64,000 bases of DNA from JAENVT01 sp031373785 (GCA_031373785.1 JANMNE010000183.1:25129-89128); one strand, 5' to 3'; shown: positions 9,000-16,862, numbered from the stretch's first letter. Made by a program: numbers and translations. The notes: generated from the letters alone by a model not told the origin.

Positions 9000-9784
9000 C
9001 TTCATCGGCGGCACCGCTCGAACGTCCGGCGCTGCGCCTCACGACGCAGAGCATCGTCATGTTGGGAGTTGGCGCGCTGGCGTGGGCCGGTGTCATCGCC
9101 TTCGCCCGTCACATCGGGAACGGCGTCGGGACCATGGGCATGCCGCTCGTCGAGTTCATGGGCATGTGGTCGCTGATGATGACAGCGATGATGCTTCCTG
9201 CCGTCGCGCCAGTCGCCTCCTTGGTCATACGCACGATCGGGTCTGATCGACCTCGCCGCGTGCTCCTGTTCGTCGGCGGCTACTTGGTCGTGTGGGCGTC
9301 GGCCGGCATTCCCGCCTACTTCGCGCTCCGCATCGTCGAGGATCGGGTTGGCGCCGACGCGATCACCATGCGCACCATCGCAGTCGTCCTGCTCGCCGCC
9401 GCGGGCATCTACCAGCTGACCCCGCTGAAGGCTGTCTGCCTCCGCCACTGCCGGTCGCCGCTCGGCCAACTCCTGCACTACGGCAACATCAAGGGACCCG
9501 CCAGAGACCTGAAGATCGCATTTCACCACGCCGCATATTGCCTCGGTTGTTGCTGGGCGCTGATGGCGCTGTTCATCGCGTTCGGCGTGATGAACGTGTG
9601 GGCGATGCTGGGACTCGCGGTGATCGTCGTCAGCGAGAAGCTGTGGCGGCACGGCGATGTGGTCGGCCGCATTGCCGGCGCGGCCTTCATCGTGCTCGCT
9701 CTTCTCGTAGCGGCCTCGCCGCGTGTAGCCGACGCTGTCGTACCCTCGATGCCGTCAGGTCCCGAACCCACGATGGGCATGTGA
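8996..9784 (+). CDS. DUF2182 metal-binding integral membrane protein
   Basis: 262 residues with about six membrane segments. It starts at a GTG that overlaps the TGA of the DUF1326 gene. The Met-rich segment MGMWSLMMTAMMLPAVAP and the later Cys clusters CLRHC and AYCLGCCWALM are the hallmarks of DUF2182 (predicted metal-binding membrane protein). The tail ends in MPSGPEPTMGM, again Met-rich. The family is thought to handle a thiophilic metal such as copper; that is family-level inference. Pairing with DUF1326 suggests a joint metal-binding or insertion role. Confidence 0.88.
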   Translation: MTSSAAPLERPALRLTTQSIVMLGVGALAWAGVIAFARHIGNGVGTMGMPLVEFMGMWSLMMTAMMLPAVAPVASLVIRTIGSDRPRRVLLFVGGYLVVWASAGIPAYFALRIVEDRVGADAITMRTIAVVLLAAAGIYQLTPLKAVCLRHCRSPLGQLLHYGNIKGPARDLKIAFHHAAYCLGCCWALMALFIAFGVMNVWAMLGLAVIVVSEKLWRHGDVVGRIAGAAFIVLALLVAASPRVADAVVPSMPSGPEPTMGM

Positions 9785-9820
9785 ACTCGCCCGCTCCGGC
9801 CCGGAATTGCGACCAGAGAG

Positions 9821-10126
9821 TCAGCCGACGGCGGTGGCGAGCATGAACACCGCGATTCCGGCGACGATCGGCAACGACATCAAACGGGTCCGCAACGCGA
9901 CCGGCACGGCAGCAGCGACTGCGACAAGTACTGGCATCATGTCAGTCGTCGACGCCTGGTTTGCGACGCTGCGGCTGGCAAGGGCACCCATCAGCGCGGG
10001 TGCCGCGACGCGGTTGGCGTGCTGCACGAACGTGGGAAGCTTGGCACGGCCACCGATGAGCGATGGCCCGGCTCTGAGTGCAAGGGTCAAGGTGCTCGCC
10101 GCCACGAGGGTGATCCAGGCGCTCAT
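9821..10126 (-). CDS. azlD: AzlD-family membrane protein (branched-chain amino acid exporter subunit), orphan
   Basis: 101 residues with about four hydrophobic helices. The segment LTLALRAGPSLIGGRAKLP and the central VAAPALMGALASR match the AzlD family, which normally pairs with the larger AzlC (BrnF/BrnE type) to export branched-chain amino acids. No azlC lies next to it: upstream DNA on this strand carries a divergent secreted-protein gene. A GGAGG site lies ten bases before the ATG. It is either an orphan whose partner is elsewhere or a relic of an operon. Confidence 0.7.
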   Translation of the reverse strand: MSAWITLVAASTLTLALRAGPSLIGGRAKLPTFVQHANRVAAPALMGALASRSVANQASTTDMMPVLVAVAAAVPVALRTRLMSLPIVAGIAVFMLATAVG

Positions 10127-10212
10127 CGCTCGGAGACCTCCGGGGGCGTTGCGTCCCTAGAACTGTGTCTCTGGGCTCAATGCCTGCAAGTCCTCGTTCA
10201 CAAGGGGAGTCC

Positions 10213-10635
10213 ATGAAGAAGCTCGTTGGGATCAACGTGTCAGCCGCCATGCTCGCTGTGGTCCTCGCGCTCGGTGGTGGTGGTGTGGCCATGGCCAAGG
10301 GCGGCGACGGAGGCGGAAGTGGGGGATCGTCGGGTACCTGGCCTGCCGCGTTCCCGCTGCCGACCAACCCCGGAACGGTGATCTCGCAGAGCTCGGCCAA
10401 GGCGGTGGTGCGGTCCTCCGACACAGTCAGCGTCGTGCGCGGCAAGCTGGATGACCTGTACCTCACCCGGAAGGGCTGCACCCTCAAGCTGGCGGTCAAC
10501 AGGCCACAGGACTACCTCTGCGCAAACCCCGCAACGGGAAAGACTGACGAGATCTACTTCACCTTTGCTGCGCTCGACCCGACCGCGACCGATCCTTCCC
10601 GCTCACAATCCAACGCCTTCCTCGTCTCGGGCTGA
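10213..10635 (+). CDS. Small secreted protein, Gly-rich N-terminus
   Basis: 140 residues. The ATG at 10213 follows AGGGGAG at good spacing and begins a signal peptide (MKKLVGINVSAAMLAVVLALGGGGVAMAKG); upstream in-frame codons are not needed. A Gly/Ser linker (about residues 30-43) precedes a domain of about 95 residues with two Cys (KGCTLKL, DYLCANP) that could form a disulfide. The family is not recognised. No operon partner is obvious; the next gene starts 104 bases downstream. Confidence 0.75.
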   Translation: MKKLVGINVSAAMLAVVLALGGGGVAMAKGGDGGGSGGSSGTWPAAFPLPTNPGTVISQSSAKAVVRSSDTVSVVRGKLDDLYLTRKGCTLKLAVNRPQDYLCANPATGKTDEIYFTFAALDPTATDPSRSQSNAFLVSG

Positions 10636-10738
10636 CATCGACACTGCAACCGTTCAGCGCGCTGTGCGGCTGTAGGGGGCGACGCCGGCGGGACCTCCTC
10701 GACAGCGCGGCCCCGCACTCCGTTGTAGAGTTCGCGCT

Positions 10739-13051
10739 GTGCGTGCTGCCCGTTCGGCCGCCATCGTGTGCGGTGTCATCCTCTTGTTGAGCGTCAGTGG
10801 GTCGTCCGCCGGCGTGCTCGCCGCACCCGCCGTCAGCGATGTGCTGTTGTCCGACGTCGGACCCGGCTTCACGCTGGTCAGCGAGAAGTCCGGCACGCTC
10901 GACTCGCTGACGCGCTCGTTCGAGAGCGCGCACGAGCACCTCGACCTCCAAGCGATCCCCGTCACCGACCCACCCGGCGTGCGCCAGGTGTTTCAGGTCT
11001 TCTCGTCCAGCAACGCCAGCTTCGCGGTCGTGCCGGAGCCAACGCTTGCTCTCGCAGCGTGGTTCGTTCCCGCGGGGTTGAAACTCGGCGACGGCTTCGC
11101 CTCGCTGATCTTCGCCGCGCACGACTTCGTCTTCATCTTCACGCTCGGGATCGACACGGCAAGTGACGTCGACCCGGTGTCGTTCGTTCGTGGGTTGGCG
11201 GACCGGCAACTCGCTGTGGATGGAGGGCTGGCACCCGTCGACGAGCCCACCGGTGGCGAACGGACGGCCGTCGACGACGCGGTGGTCGCACTCCTGCCCA
11301 CCCAACCGCCTGTCGAGTACGGCATGACATCGTCAGCGACCGTGATCGGTTCCGACGAGCTGAAGGGCACCGACGATGTGCAGATCGAGGTGGCCGACTT
11401 CCTCAACAAGCATGCCCGCACTGCAACGCGTGTCTGGGGCAACGACACCGGAGACCTCGTCGCTGCCGTCAGTGTGACGAAGTTCCCGTACGACATCTTT
11501 GCGGCGGCGGGCCTCGACGCGGCCTCACACCGTCCGGCGTCCAACGTGGTGTCGACGGATGCGCTCGACGATGTCCCGAACGTCGTGTCCTACACCGGCC
11601 GGGCCGAAGCGTCCGATCAAGTCGGCACAGCGTTTCGACGCGGCGACGTGTTCGTGCTCGTCCTCGTCACTCACGGCGACGGTGTTCCCGTAGAGCGGGC
11701 GGAGGCGCTCGCGGCCGAATTGACGCGTCTCACGGCGTCGAACCTTCCCGCCGGGGGGACAGGGCCCTATGAGTTCCCGGGCACGCCGTCGAAGCTGCTC
11801 GGCCTTGCCCTGAGCGCGGCACTCGTCACGGGTGCCGCGGGCGGATCGACGGCGGTCGCCCGGCTCCGCGCCCGCCGGGTGTCGAAGCGTTGGTCCGGCA
11901 GTCCGCTGCCGGCGCCCGAACCCGTGGTGCAAGGTGCTCGGAAAGGCACGGCGATCCCGCTCGACCTCGACGCGACCCGGCTGCGACGGCGAGGAGCCGT
12001 CGTGCTCGCCGGACAGTTGGCCACGGTGAACATCTGCATCGTGGCGCTCGCCGGTGACTTCGCATGGCCAGGTGTCGCCGTCGCAGTGCTCGCGCTGGTG
12101 CTGGGGCTGCTGCTGACACATTCGTGGCAACGTCGGGAGCTGAACTTGCTCGGCGCCGCGGCGCCGCCGCGTCAGTTCGTGCTGCCTCGACCAGCGGGCG
12201 CGCTGGTCGGCCTGCTCGCTCTCGCCGTGCTCGCGCTCGGCGTGGGATACACGATCAAAGGTCTGCGATACCTCGTGTTGCCACCCAGCCTGGCCCAGCT
12301 CAAATGGTCCGACCTGTTCGGAGTCGCGCCTCGCACAGTCGGGATCATCTTCGGTATCGGCGGGTTCCCGGTGGCCGTGCTCGGCGCCTGGTTGTTCCGG
12401 ATTGGGAGAGCGCTGGGTCGCTCGGGGACCAAGCGCGTGCTGCAGGTCGACCATCGCCAGGCCGCTCTGTATCTCCGATCGTTCGACGACGACAGCGTGC
12501 CGCTCCCGACGATCGCATCCGCACGACGACCGCTGTTCGAGCTGTTCTCGCTGCGCGGGACAGATCCGTTCGAGGAATCGGTCGCGTGGGAGCTCAACAG
12601 CTACGGACCGGTCGTTGCCGTGGGCCGCCCCGGGCGATCACTGGCCTCACTCGGCGCAGCGCGTGAACACCTCTCGGACGAGACCTGGCGTGACCAGGTT
12701 GCAAATCGAATGGACGAGGCCGGAATCATCGCCATCGCGACAGGCCAGACCGACGGGCTGGCCTGGGAGCTCGGACAGGTCGTCGCCGGTGGGCATCTGC
12801 CGAAGACCTTGTTCGTGTTCCCGCCTGTGGCTCCATCCGACATCGGCCGACGATGGGAGCACACAGCGGCATCACTTGTCGGCCACGGTCAGGCAGTCGG
12901 ATCGCTGCCCGTGTCGCCGGCCCTCATCCACACCGTGAGGATCGAGGCTGACGGCACCACGAGCGTGACGTTCGCCCATCGCCGCGACGAAGCGACCTAC
13001 CGCACCGCCGTCGACCATGCGTTGTCACCGGCGGTCTCGTCGCCGCCCTGA
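10739..13051 (+). CDS. Multi-pass membrane protein with cytoplasmic effector-like domain
   Basis: 770 residues from a GTG. A signal peptide or anchor (residues 1-29) is followed by an extracytoplasmic region of about 310 residues. Four or more membrane helices follow (about 348-370, 415-465, 485-510 and 535-560). The C-terminal cytoplasmic domain of about 170 residues begins LYLRSFDDD and contains ESVAWELNSYGPVVAVGRPG, then LGAAREH...W...V. Similar LxLRSFxxD...GPVVAIGRPGExLPPLGAAR domains occur at the ends of many bacterial membrane proteins of unknown function. Their fold may resemble TIR or nucleoside-processing domains, but that is inference. No enzymatic role can be stated. The start codon is uncertain because no strong ribosome site is present. 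Confidence 0.75.
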   Translation: MRAARSAAIVCGVILLLSVSGSSAGVLAAPAVSDVLLSDVGPGFTLVSEKSGTLDSLTRSFESAHEHLDLQAIPVTDPPGVRQVFQVFSSSNASFAVVPEPTLALAAWFVPAGLKLGDGFASLIFAAHDFVFIFTLGIDTASDVDPVSFVRGLADRQLAVDGGLAPVDEPTGGERTAVDDAVVALLPTQPPVEYGMTSSATVIGSDELKGTDDVQIEVADFLNKHARTATRVWGNDTGDLVAAVSVTKFPYDIFAAAGLDAASHRPASNVVSTDALDDVPNVVSYTGRAEASDQVGTAFRRGDVFVLVLVTHGDGVPVERAEALAAELTRLTASNLPAGGTGPYEFPGTPSKLLGLALSAALVTGAAGGSTAVARLRARRVSKRWSGSPLPAPEPVVQGARKGTAIPLDLDATRLRRRGAVVLAGQLATVNICIVALAGDFAWPGVAVAVLALVLGLLLTHSWQRRELNLLGAAAPPRQFVLPRPAGALVGLLALAVLALGVGYTIKGLRYLVLPPSLAQLKWSDLFGVAPRTVGIIFGIGGFPVAVLGAWLFRIGRALGRSGTKRVLQVDHRQAALYLRSFDDDSVPLPTIASARRPLFELFSLRGTDPFEESVAWELNSYGPVVAVGRPGRSLASLGAAREHLSDETWRDQVANRMDEAGIIAIATGQTDGLAWELGQVVAGGHLPKTLFVFPPVAPSDIGRRWEHTAASLVGHGQAVGSLPVSPALIHTVRIEADGTTSVTFAHRRDEATYRTAVDHALSPAVSSPP

Positions 13052-13238
13052 CAAACCGTAGGTCGTTCTCGCTTGTGCTGACAGCTGTCGGACGTGATCA
13101 GTCTCCGGGTGGCAGTGAGTCGACGAGACGAAGACGACGTTGGCGCTGTGGGCGACGCTGCTCATGCCGAGACACCCTCGATGGACGGACCGGAGGTCGA
13201 CCACGCTGGATCGCGCCGCGCCGGGGCCGGGGCCGGAC

Positions 13239-13266
13239 ACGGTATGGGTCATATGACCCATACCGT
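13239..13266. promoter_or_regulatory. 28-bp perfect palindrome, likely operator
   Basis: The half-site ACGGTATGGGTCAT is followed immediately by its exact reverse complement, giving a gapless 28-bp palindrome. It lies in the 296-bp non-coding stretch between 13051 and 13348, 82 bases before the histidine kinase start. Perfect dyads of this length usually bind a dimeric or tetrameric repressor. Weak ORFs across it on both strands read as artefacts of the palindrome. Confidence 0.6.
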
Positions 13267-13293
13267 TGGCGGACACGACGACGTACATTGCGG

Positions 13294-13316
13294 GTGACAT
13301 CTTCGGGTGATGTCAC
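13294..13316. promoter_or_regulatory. Short hairpin in leader of kinase-regulator operon
   Basis: GTGACATC and GATGTCAC (8 bp) flank a 7-base loop, ending 32 bases before the GTG at 13348 and close to the GAGGAAGG ribosome site. It may be a second operator dyad or a leader RNA hairpin. Confidence 0.4.
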
Positions 13317-13347
13317 AGCGCTCATTCGCTGAGGAAGGCGGACAATC

Positions 13348-14046
13348 GTGGGCCGGACGGACGGGTATCGCGCTGCGGGAACGGACGAGCTCCTGGAGCT
13401 TCATCACGAACTACGGGCTTCACTCTGCGGGATCGAAGCGGTGGCGGTCGCATTGAACGAACAGCGCGATCGCTTGTCGTCGGTTGACGTCGACCAGCTG
13501 GTGGTGACCATTGCCTCGGAGGCCCGGCGGTTGCGGCTCATGCTCGCGCCGGAGGCCAAGCAGCGCACTGCCTTCGACCTGGCGGAAGCACTCCGCCCGG
13601 CGATCCTCATGACCCGCTCCTGGGGAGTCGTGGTTCGTGACGAAGTACCCGCCGGCTTGTGGGTGCACGGTTGCCGCGATGGCGTCGCCCAGGTCGTGCT
13701 GGCGCTGCTGGACAACGCTCGCCTCCACGCTGCCCCCTCGCCGATCGATGTCCGAACGACGGTGGGCGAGGGAAGGACCACGCTGTACGTCGAGGACCGT
13801 GGCTCGGGGATCACGCGCATCGGTGGCCACCTGATGTTCAAGCGTGGCCGCCGTGGCGCGCAGAGCTCCGGATCCGGGCTCGGTCTGTGCGTCGCCCGAC
13901 GACTGATGGTCGGCCAGGCAGGATCGCTGAAGGTCGATGCACGACCCGGCGGTGGCGCATCTTTCGCGTTGAGTCTCCCCAACTCACCATCGCACTCGTC
14001 AGAAGGGCTGTCTCGGGCTGCCCGAGAGCCGGCGGTCGTTCGATGA
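13348..14046 (+). CDS. Soluble sensor histidine kinase (no sensor domain)
   Basis: 232 residues from a GTG with GAGGAAGG upstream. Residues 10-70 form a dimerisation/phosphoacceptor helix with ELHHELRASLCGIEAV, the probable H-box. Residues 100-215 are an HATPase domain: N-box VLALLDNARLHA, G1 EDRGSGI, G2 GSGLGLCVARRL. There is no membrane segment and no PAS or GAF domain, so the signal must come from a partner protein or a cytosolic ligand. The stop overlaps the ATG of the response regulator (ATGA), so the two are a cognate, translationally coupled pair. The leader carries a perfect palindrome that may be bound by the partner. Confidence 0.85.
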   Translation: MGRTDGYRAAGTDELLELHHELRASLCGIEAVAVALNEQRDRLSSVDVDQLVVTIASEARRLRLMLAPEAKQRTAFDLAEALRPAILMTRSWGVVVRDEVPAGLWVHGCRDGVAQVVLALLDNARLHAAPSPIDVRTTVGEGRTTLYVEDRGSGITRIGGHLMFKRGRRGAQSSGSGLGLCVARRLMVGQAGSLKVDARPGGGASFALSLPNSPSHSSEGLSRAAREPAVVR

Positions 14047-14771
14047 GCAGGCGCGTGCTTGTCGTCGAGGATCAGGCGTTGATGGCGATGGGGTTGCAAC
14101 TGGCGTTGTCTGGGCGTTGTTGGGACGTGGAGACGATCAGCGGACCGACGGCGGCCCACGTGATCGCACATGCCGAACGCTTCCAGCCGCAGTGCGTGCT
14201 CCTGGACATCCACCTCGGCGACGGAATCGGCAGCGGGATCGAGCTCATCGGACCACTGTTGTCGACAGGAGCGCAGGTCGTGATGCTGACAGCCGAGTCA
14301 CGCCGCATGGTTCTGGCAGAGTGCATCGAAGCCGGCGCAATCGGCTGGATCGGCAAGGGAGCGATGCTCGACGAGCTCGACTCGACCCTGAGCCACGTCC
14401 TCAACGGGGGGACGATCATCGGGCGGGGCGATCGCGCCGCGCTGCTCAACGAGCTTCGGCTCGAGCGGTCCGGAGCGATACGCGCTTACGCCACCTTCGA
14501 AAGGCTGACGCAACGCGAAGCCCTGGTGCTCGGCGCCCTGATCGACGGTCTCAACGCGGACGAGATCGCCGAGACCCATTTCGTGGCGTTGACCACCGTG
14601 CGCTCACAGATCCGCGCGGTGCTGCAGAAGCTCGGTGTACGGTCGCAGCTGGCAGCAGTTGCGGTCGCCAGTGCTCACCGAGATCTGCTGCCTCAACAGG
14701 TGCGAGCTGGGCGCGATCGGCGCCGGCCCCACTTCGCAGGTCGTCGACGCGGACCTGACTATCGGTGGTGA
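14043..14771 (+). CDS. NarL/LuxR-family response regulator
   Basis: 242 residues. The receiver domain (1-120) has the acidic pair VVEDQ, the phosphoacceptor Asp in CVLLDIHLGDG, and the conserved Thr (VVMLTAES) and Lys (WIGKGA). The C-terminal domain (about 155-215) is a LuxR-type helix-turn-helix (LTQREALVLGALIDGLNADEIAE...TVRSQIRAVLQKLGVRSQLAA). A basic tail of about 20 residues follows. The gene overlaps the kinase stop by four bases. Its position next to the Tad pilus locus makes pilus or surface control a reasonable but unproven guess. Confidence 0.88.
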   Translation: MSRRVLVVEDQALMAMGLQLALSGRCWDVETISGPTAAHVIAHAERFQPQCVLLDIHLGDGIGSGIELIGPLLSTGAQVVMLTAESRRMVLAECIEAGAIGWIGKGAMLDELDSTLSHVLNGGTIIGRGDRAALLNELRLERSGAIRAYATFERLTQREALVLGALIDGLNADEIAETHFVALTTVRSQIRAVLQKLGVRSQLAAVAVASAHRDLLPQQVRAGRDRRRPHFAGRRRGPDYRW

Positions 14772-14789
14772 CGCGTTCGACGTGCGGCC

Positions 14790-14809
14790 GACGAGGTCTG
14801 CTGCTCGTC
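14790..14809. terminator. Weak hairpin between convergent genes
   Basis: GACGAG and CTCGTC pair around an 8-base loop between the convergent stops of the response regulator (14771) and the prepilin peptidase (14817). It is short and lacks a T-tract. Confidence 0.35.
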
Positions 14810-14816
14810 TGAGCGT

Positions 14817-15374
14817 CTAGGCGTGGAAGAGCACGACCGCCAAGGCGCCGGCGATCAGCGGCGGGCCGAACGAGTACTGAATCTGCAGCCGCCGCTTGTG
14901 GATGCACGTACCGATCACGACAACGAGTGCGAGGGCGTTTCCCGCCATGGCTCCGTACAGCACGTACGGCAAGCCGTACCAGCCGAGCAACAGCCCGAGC
15001 ACAGCAGCCAGCCGCACGTCGCCGAAGCCGAGCACCATCATGCCGGCGAACTGCCGGCCGACGAACCAGATGAGGAAGAAGACGTTCGACATCAACGCCG
15101 CGCCCGCCACGGCCGTGCCGAGTGGAATCCAGTTCCTCTCGAGTATCGACGCGAGGAGCAGACCGGTGCCGACGCCCGCGAGCGTGAGATAGACGAGCTT
15201 GGTCGGAAGGCGATGGACCTTCCAGTCGATGACCGACAGGAGGACGCCGCCGAAGATGAAGGCGAGCACGGCGGGGAGCTCCGGGGCGAACCCGAGTCGC
15301 CAAAAGGCGAGCCCGAAGAGCACAGCGGTGGTGGCGTTGAGTGCGTGCTTCTGCGCGAGTGCTGTCACAGACAT
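14817..15374 (-). CDS. tadV: Prepilin peptidase, A24 family (TadV/CpaA type)
   Basis: 185 residues from the ATG at 15374 (a longer start at 15416 would overlap the conserved pilin leader repeat). Six or more hydrophobic helices are present. The two catalytic Asp residues are seen in VLLSVIDWKVHRLP and in the family GxGD motif LGFGDVRLAAVLG. The N-terminal Cys-rich methylase domain of PilD-type enzymes is absent, as usual for Tad systems. It processes the leader peptides of the adjacent Flp pilins and TadE-like pseudopilins at the inner membrane. It is transcribed divergently from the first pilin gene and shares a promoter region of about 134 bases with it. Confidence 0.88.
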   Translation of the reverse strand: MSVTALAQKHALNATTAVLFGLAFWRLGFAPELPAVLAFIFGGVLLSVIDWKVHRLPTKLVYLTLAGVGTGLLLASILERNWIPLGTAVAGAALMSNVFFLIWFVGRQFAGMMVLGFGDVRLAAVLGLLLGWYGLPYVLYGAMAGNALALVVVIGTCIHKRRLQIQYSFGPPLIAGALAVVLFHA

Positions 15375-15408
15375 GCAACCGAATGTACGGAACGTGGGTG
15401 TTCGAGAA

Positions 15409-15508
15409 TTCATCAATCTTGGGGATTTGCGGCCTGTCGGTGGTCCGTAGCGTGCCTGCTACCCAACCCGATCGGCGGGAAATCAGTATCGATCAAGGAG
15501 CAAAGGAA
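15409..15508 (+). repeat. Conserved leader of Flp pilin, copy 1
   Basis: A 23-base block (TTCATCAATCTTGGGGATTT then GCG) starts 100 bases before the first pilin ATG and recurs with the same spacing before the second pilin (16540). A second conserved block, CCCGATCGGCGGG, and the ribosome region ATCAAGGAGCAAA also recur. The leader and the pilin coding region were duplicated together. It probably holds the pilin promoter. Confidence 0.7.
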
Positions 15509-15685
15509 ATGCACAACCTCGTGGAAAAGTTTACCCCCGAGGCCGTTGAGGCCACCGACGACGATGGCGTGGTCGCCATCGAGTATGTGCTCGTCGCCGG
15601 GCTCGTCGCCGCCGGTGTCGCGATCACCTTCGCGACCGGGCTGTGGACGATCATGCTCGCCAAGCTCAATGGGCTGTTCCCCTAA
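15509..15685 (+). CDS. flp: Flp/Fap-type pilin, copy 1
   Basis: 58 residues. An acidic leader (EAVEATDDDGVVAIEYVLVAG) precedes the hydrophobic pilin helix. Processing by the prepilin peptidase is expected after the Gly in DDDG, leaving V-V-A-I-E-Y with the family Glu5-Tyr6 motif. A short C-terminus (LAKLNGLFP) follows. The ribosome site AAGGAG lies 9-14 bases upstream, with a second AAAGG closer. It differs from copy 2 at only a few residues (N3/H3, A/S, ITF/VLF, FP/FAS). It is the major structural subunit of the thin Tad pilus. Confidence 0.92.
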   Translation: MHNLVEKFTPEAVEATDDDGVVAIEYVLVAGLVAAGVAITFATGLWTIMLAKLNGLFP

Positions 15686-15686
15686 A

Positions 15687-15710
15687 CAGGGAGATCCTGC
15701 GCAGTCCCTG
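15687..15710 (+). terminator. Attenuator hairpin after pilin copy 1
   Basis: CAGGGA and TCCCTG pair (6 bp) around a 12-base loop immediately after the pilin stop. It may stabilise the pilin mRNA or reduce read-through into the downstream methyltransferase. Confidence 0.4.
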
Positions 15711-15803
15711 AGCAAGCTCGATAAATCACGTCGTCGTCTCGCTCGAATGCGCTCTCGTTCTCGTCGCTCACTTCCCTCTCACAGTCTGCAGTAGGAGTAC
15801 CAA

Positions 15804-16457
15804 ATGATCGCGTTGACTGAGGTGTCGGGCGCGCCAAGCCGCCCGACCACATCCACTCGCGTGGCCTCGATCGCCACCACGTCGGTGGTGGGCGCTCTGA
15901 CGTTCCTCTTCGCCATCGCCCACATCACGAAGTGGCACCGCACCGGAGAGCCCACGGGGTTGGCGTTTGCGATCCAGGAACTGGTCCTCGTGGGATTCTT
16001 CGTGACCCGCCGGCGACCGTTGGACGTCAGCCGCCGACCCGCAGACTGGGTGGCGGCTGTGCTCGGCGCGTACGGCGCGTTGCTGCTCCGCCCGCATGGT
16101 CACGAGGTGCTGGGGCTGGGGACCCTCTGGTTAAGCGTTCAGCTGGTTGCCGCGATCGGCGCAATCGCCTGCATTCTACGACTGGGGCGCAGCTTTGGAA
16201 TCGTTCCTGCCAATCGGGGGGTATGCGCCGATGGGCCGTACCGTTTGGTGCGCCATCCGATGTACGCCTGCTACCTGCTCGGGCAGGTCGGCTACGTCCT
16301 CGGAGCCTTGTCGCTCGCCAACGTGGGCGTCATTGTCGTGGCCGTGGGTGGTCAACTGTTACGCATCGCCGCCGAGGAGCGGGTGCTGCGGGGCGACGAA
16401 ATCTACCGTGACTACTGCAAGCAAGTGTCGTATCGGCTCATCCCGGGCGTCTACTGA
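15804..16457 (+). CDS. ICMT/PEMT-like integral membrane methyltransferase
   Basis: 217 residues with about five membrane helices. The C-terminal half holds the isoprenylcysteine carboxyl methyltransferase signature DGPYRLVRHPMYACYLLG, followed by RIAAEERVLRGDEIYRDYCKQVSYRLIPG. These residues bind S-adenosylmethionine in the family. AGGAG lies six bases before the ATG. It sits between the two Flp pilin copies. Family members methylate protein C-termini or lipids; the substrate here is unknown. The prepilin peptidase in this locus lacks an N-methylase domain, so pilin or pilus-lipid modification is worth considering, but this is inference. Confidence 0.82.
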   Translation: MIALTEVSGAPSRPTTSTRVASIATTSVVGALTFLFAIAHITKWHRTGEPTGLAFAIQELVLVGFFVTRRRPLDVSRRPADWVAAVLGAYGALLLRPHGHEVLGLGTLWLSVQLVAAIGAIACILRLGRSFGIVPANRGVCADGPYRLVRHPMYACYLLGQVGYVLGALSLANVGVIVVAVGGQLLRIAAEERVLRGDEIYRDYCKQVSYRLIPGVY

Positions 16458-16539
16458 GCAGAGCCGCCCCGCACGTCGCTGAGAGATCACGCCGGCTGGG
16501 TCGGTAGGCGGTGAACGTTCCAGCGTGTGCGGCCGTGAT

Positions 16540-16640
16540 TTCATCAATCTTGGGGATTTGCGATCTGTTGATCATCCGTACCGTCTCGTTCTACCCACCC
16601 CGATCGGCGGGGCTCGGTATCAATCAAGGAGCAAAGTGAA
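16540..16640 (+). repeat. Conserved leader of Flp pilin, copy 2
   Basis: Second copy of the leader described at 15409. The 23-base block is identical, starts 101 bases before the pilin ATG, and is followed by a diverged middle and the conserved CCCGATCGGCGGG and ATCAAGGAGCAAA blocks. Confidence 0.7.
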
Positions 16641-16820
16641 ATGCACCACCTCGTGGAGAAGTTCACCCCAGAGGCCGTTGAGGCCACCGACGACGATGGC
16701 GTGGTCGCCATCGAGTACGTGCTCGTTGCCGGGCTCGTCGCCTCCGGCGTCGCAGTCCTCTTCGCGACCGGGCTGTGGACGACCATGCTCGGCAAGCTCA
16801 ACGGCCTGTTCGCCAGCTGA
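16641..16820 (+). CDS. flp: Flp/Fap-type pilin, copy 2
   Basis: 59 residues, nearly identical to copy 1: acidic leader EAVEATDDDG, cleavage region VVAIEYVLVAG, helix LVASGVAVLFATGLWTTML and tail GKLNGLFAS. AAGGAG lies about ten bases before the ATG. It is the first gene of the main Tad operon; a strong hairpin 15 bases after the stop separates it from the tadE-like gene. This is the pattern expected when pilin must be made in large excess over assembly proteins. Confidence 0.92.
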   Translation: MHHLVEKFTPEAVEATDDDGVVAIEYVLVAGLVASGVAVLFATGLWTTMLGKLNGLFAS

Positions 16821-16834
16821 GGACATCTCGTCAA

Positions 16835-16862
16835 GGGCGGGGCAGTGCAAGCTGCTCCGCCC
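16835..16862 (+). terminator. Strong attenuator hairpin between pilin and Tad assembly genes
   Basis: An 11-bp stem (GGGCGGGGCAG with CTGCTCCGCCC, one G-U pair) with a 6-base loop starts 15 bases after the second pilin stop and ends 13 bases before the tadE start. There is no T-tract. It probably terminates most transcripts while letting some read through. Confidence 0.65.

Noticed and set aside
13025..13300. Small ORFs across the 28-bp palindrome on both strands
   Set aside because: Both strands read MGHMTHTV because the DNA is a palindrome. No ribosome site or family supports either.
15409..15431. Sigma-54-like promoter or c-di-GMP riboswitch in the pilin leader
   Set aside because: The GG and GC pairs are not spaced as in sigma-54 sites, and the conserved bases do not match a GEMM riboswitch core.
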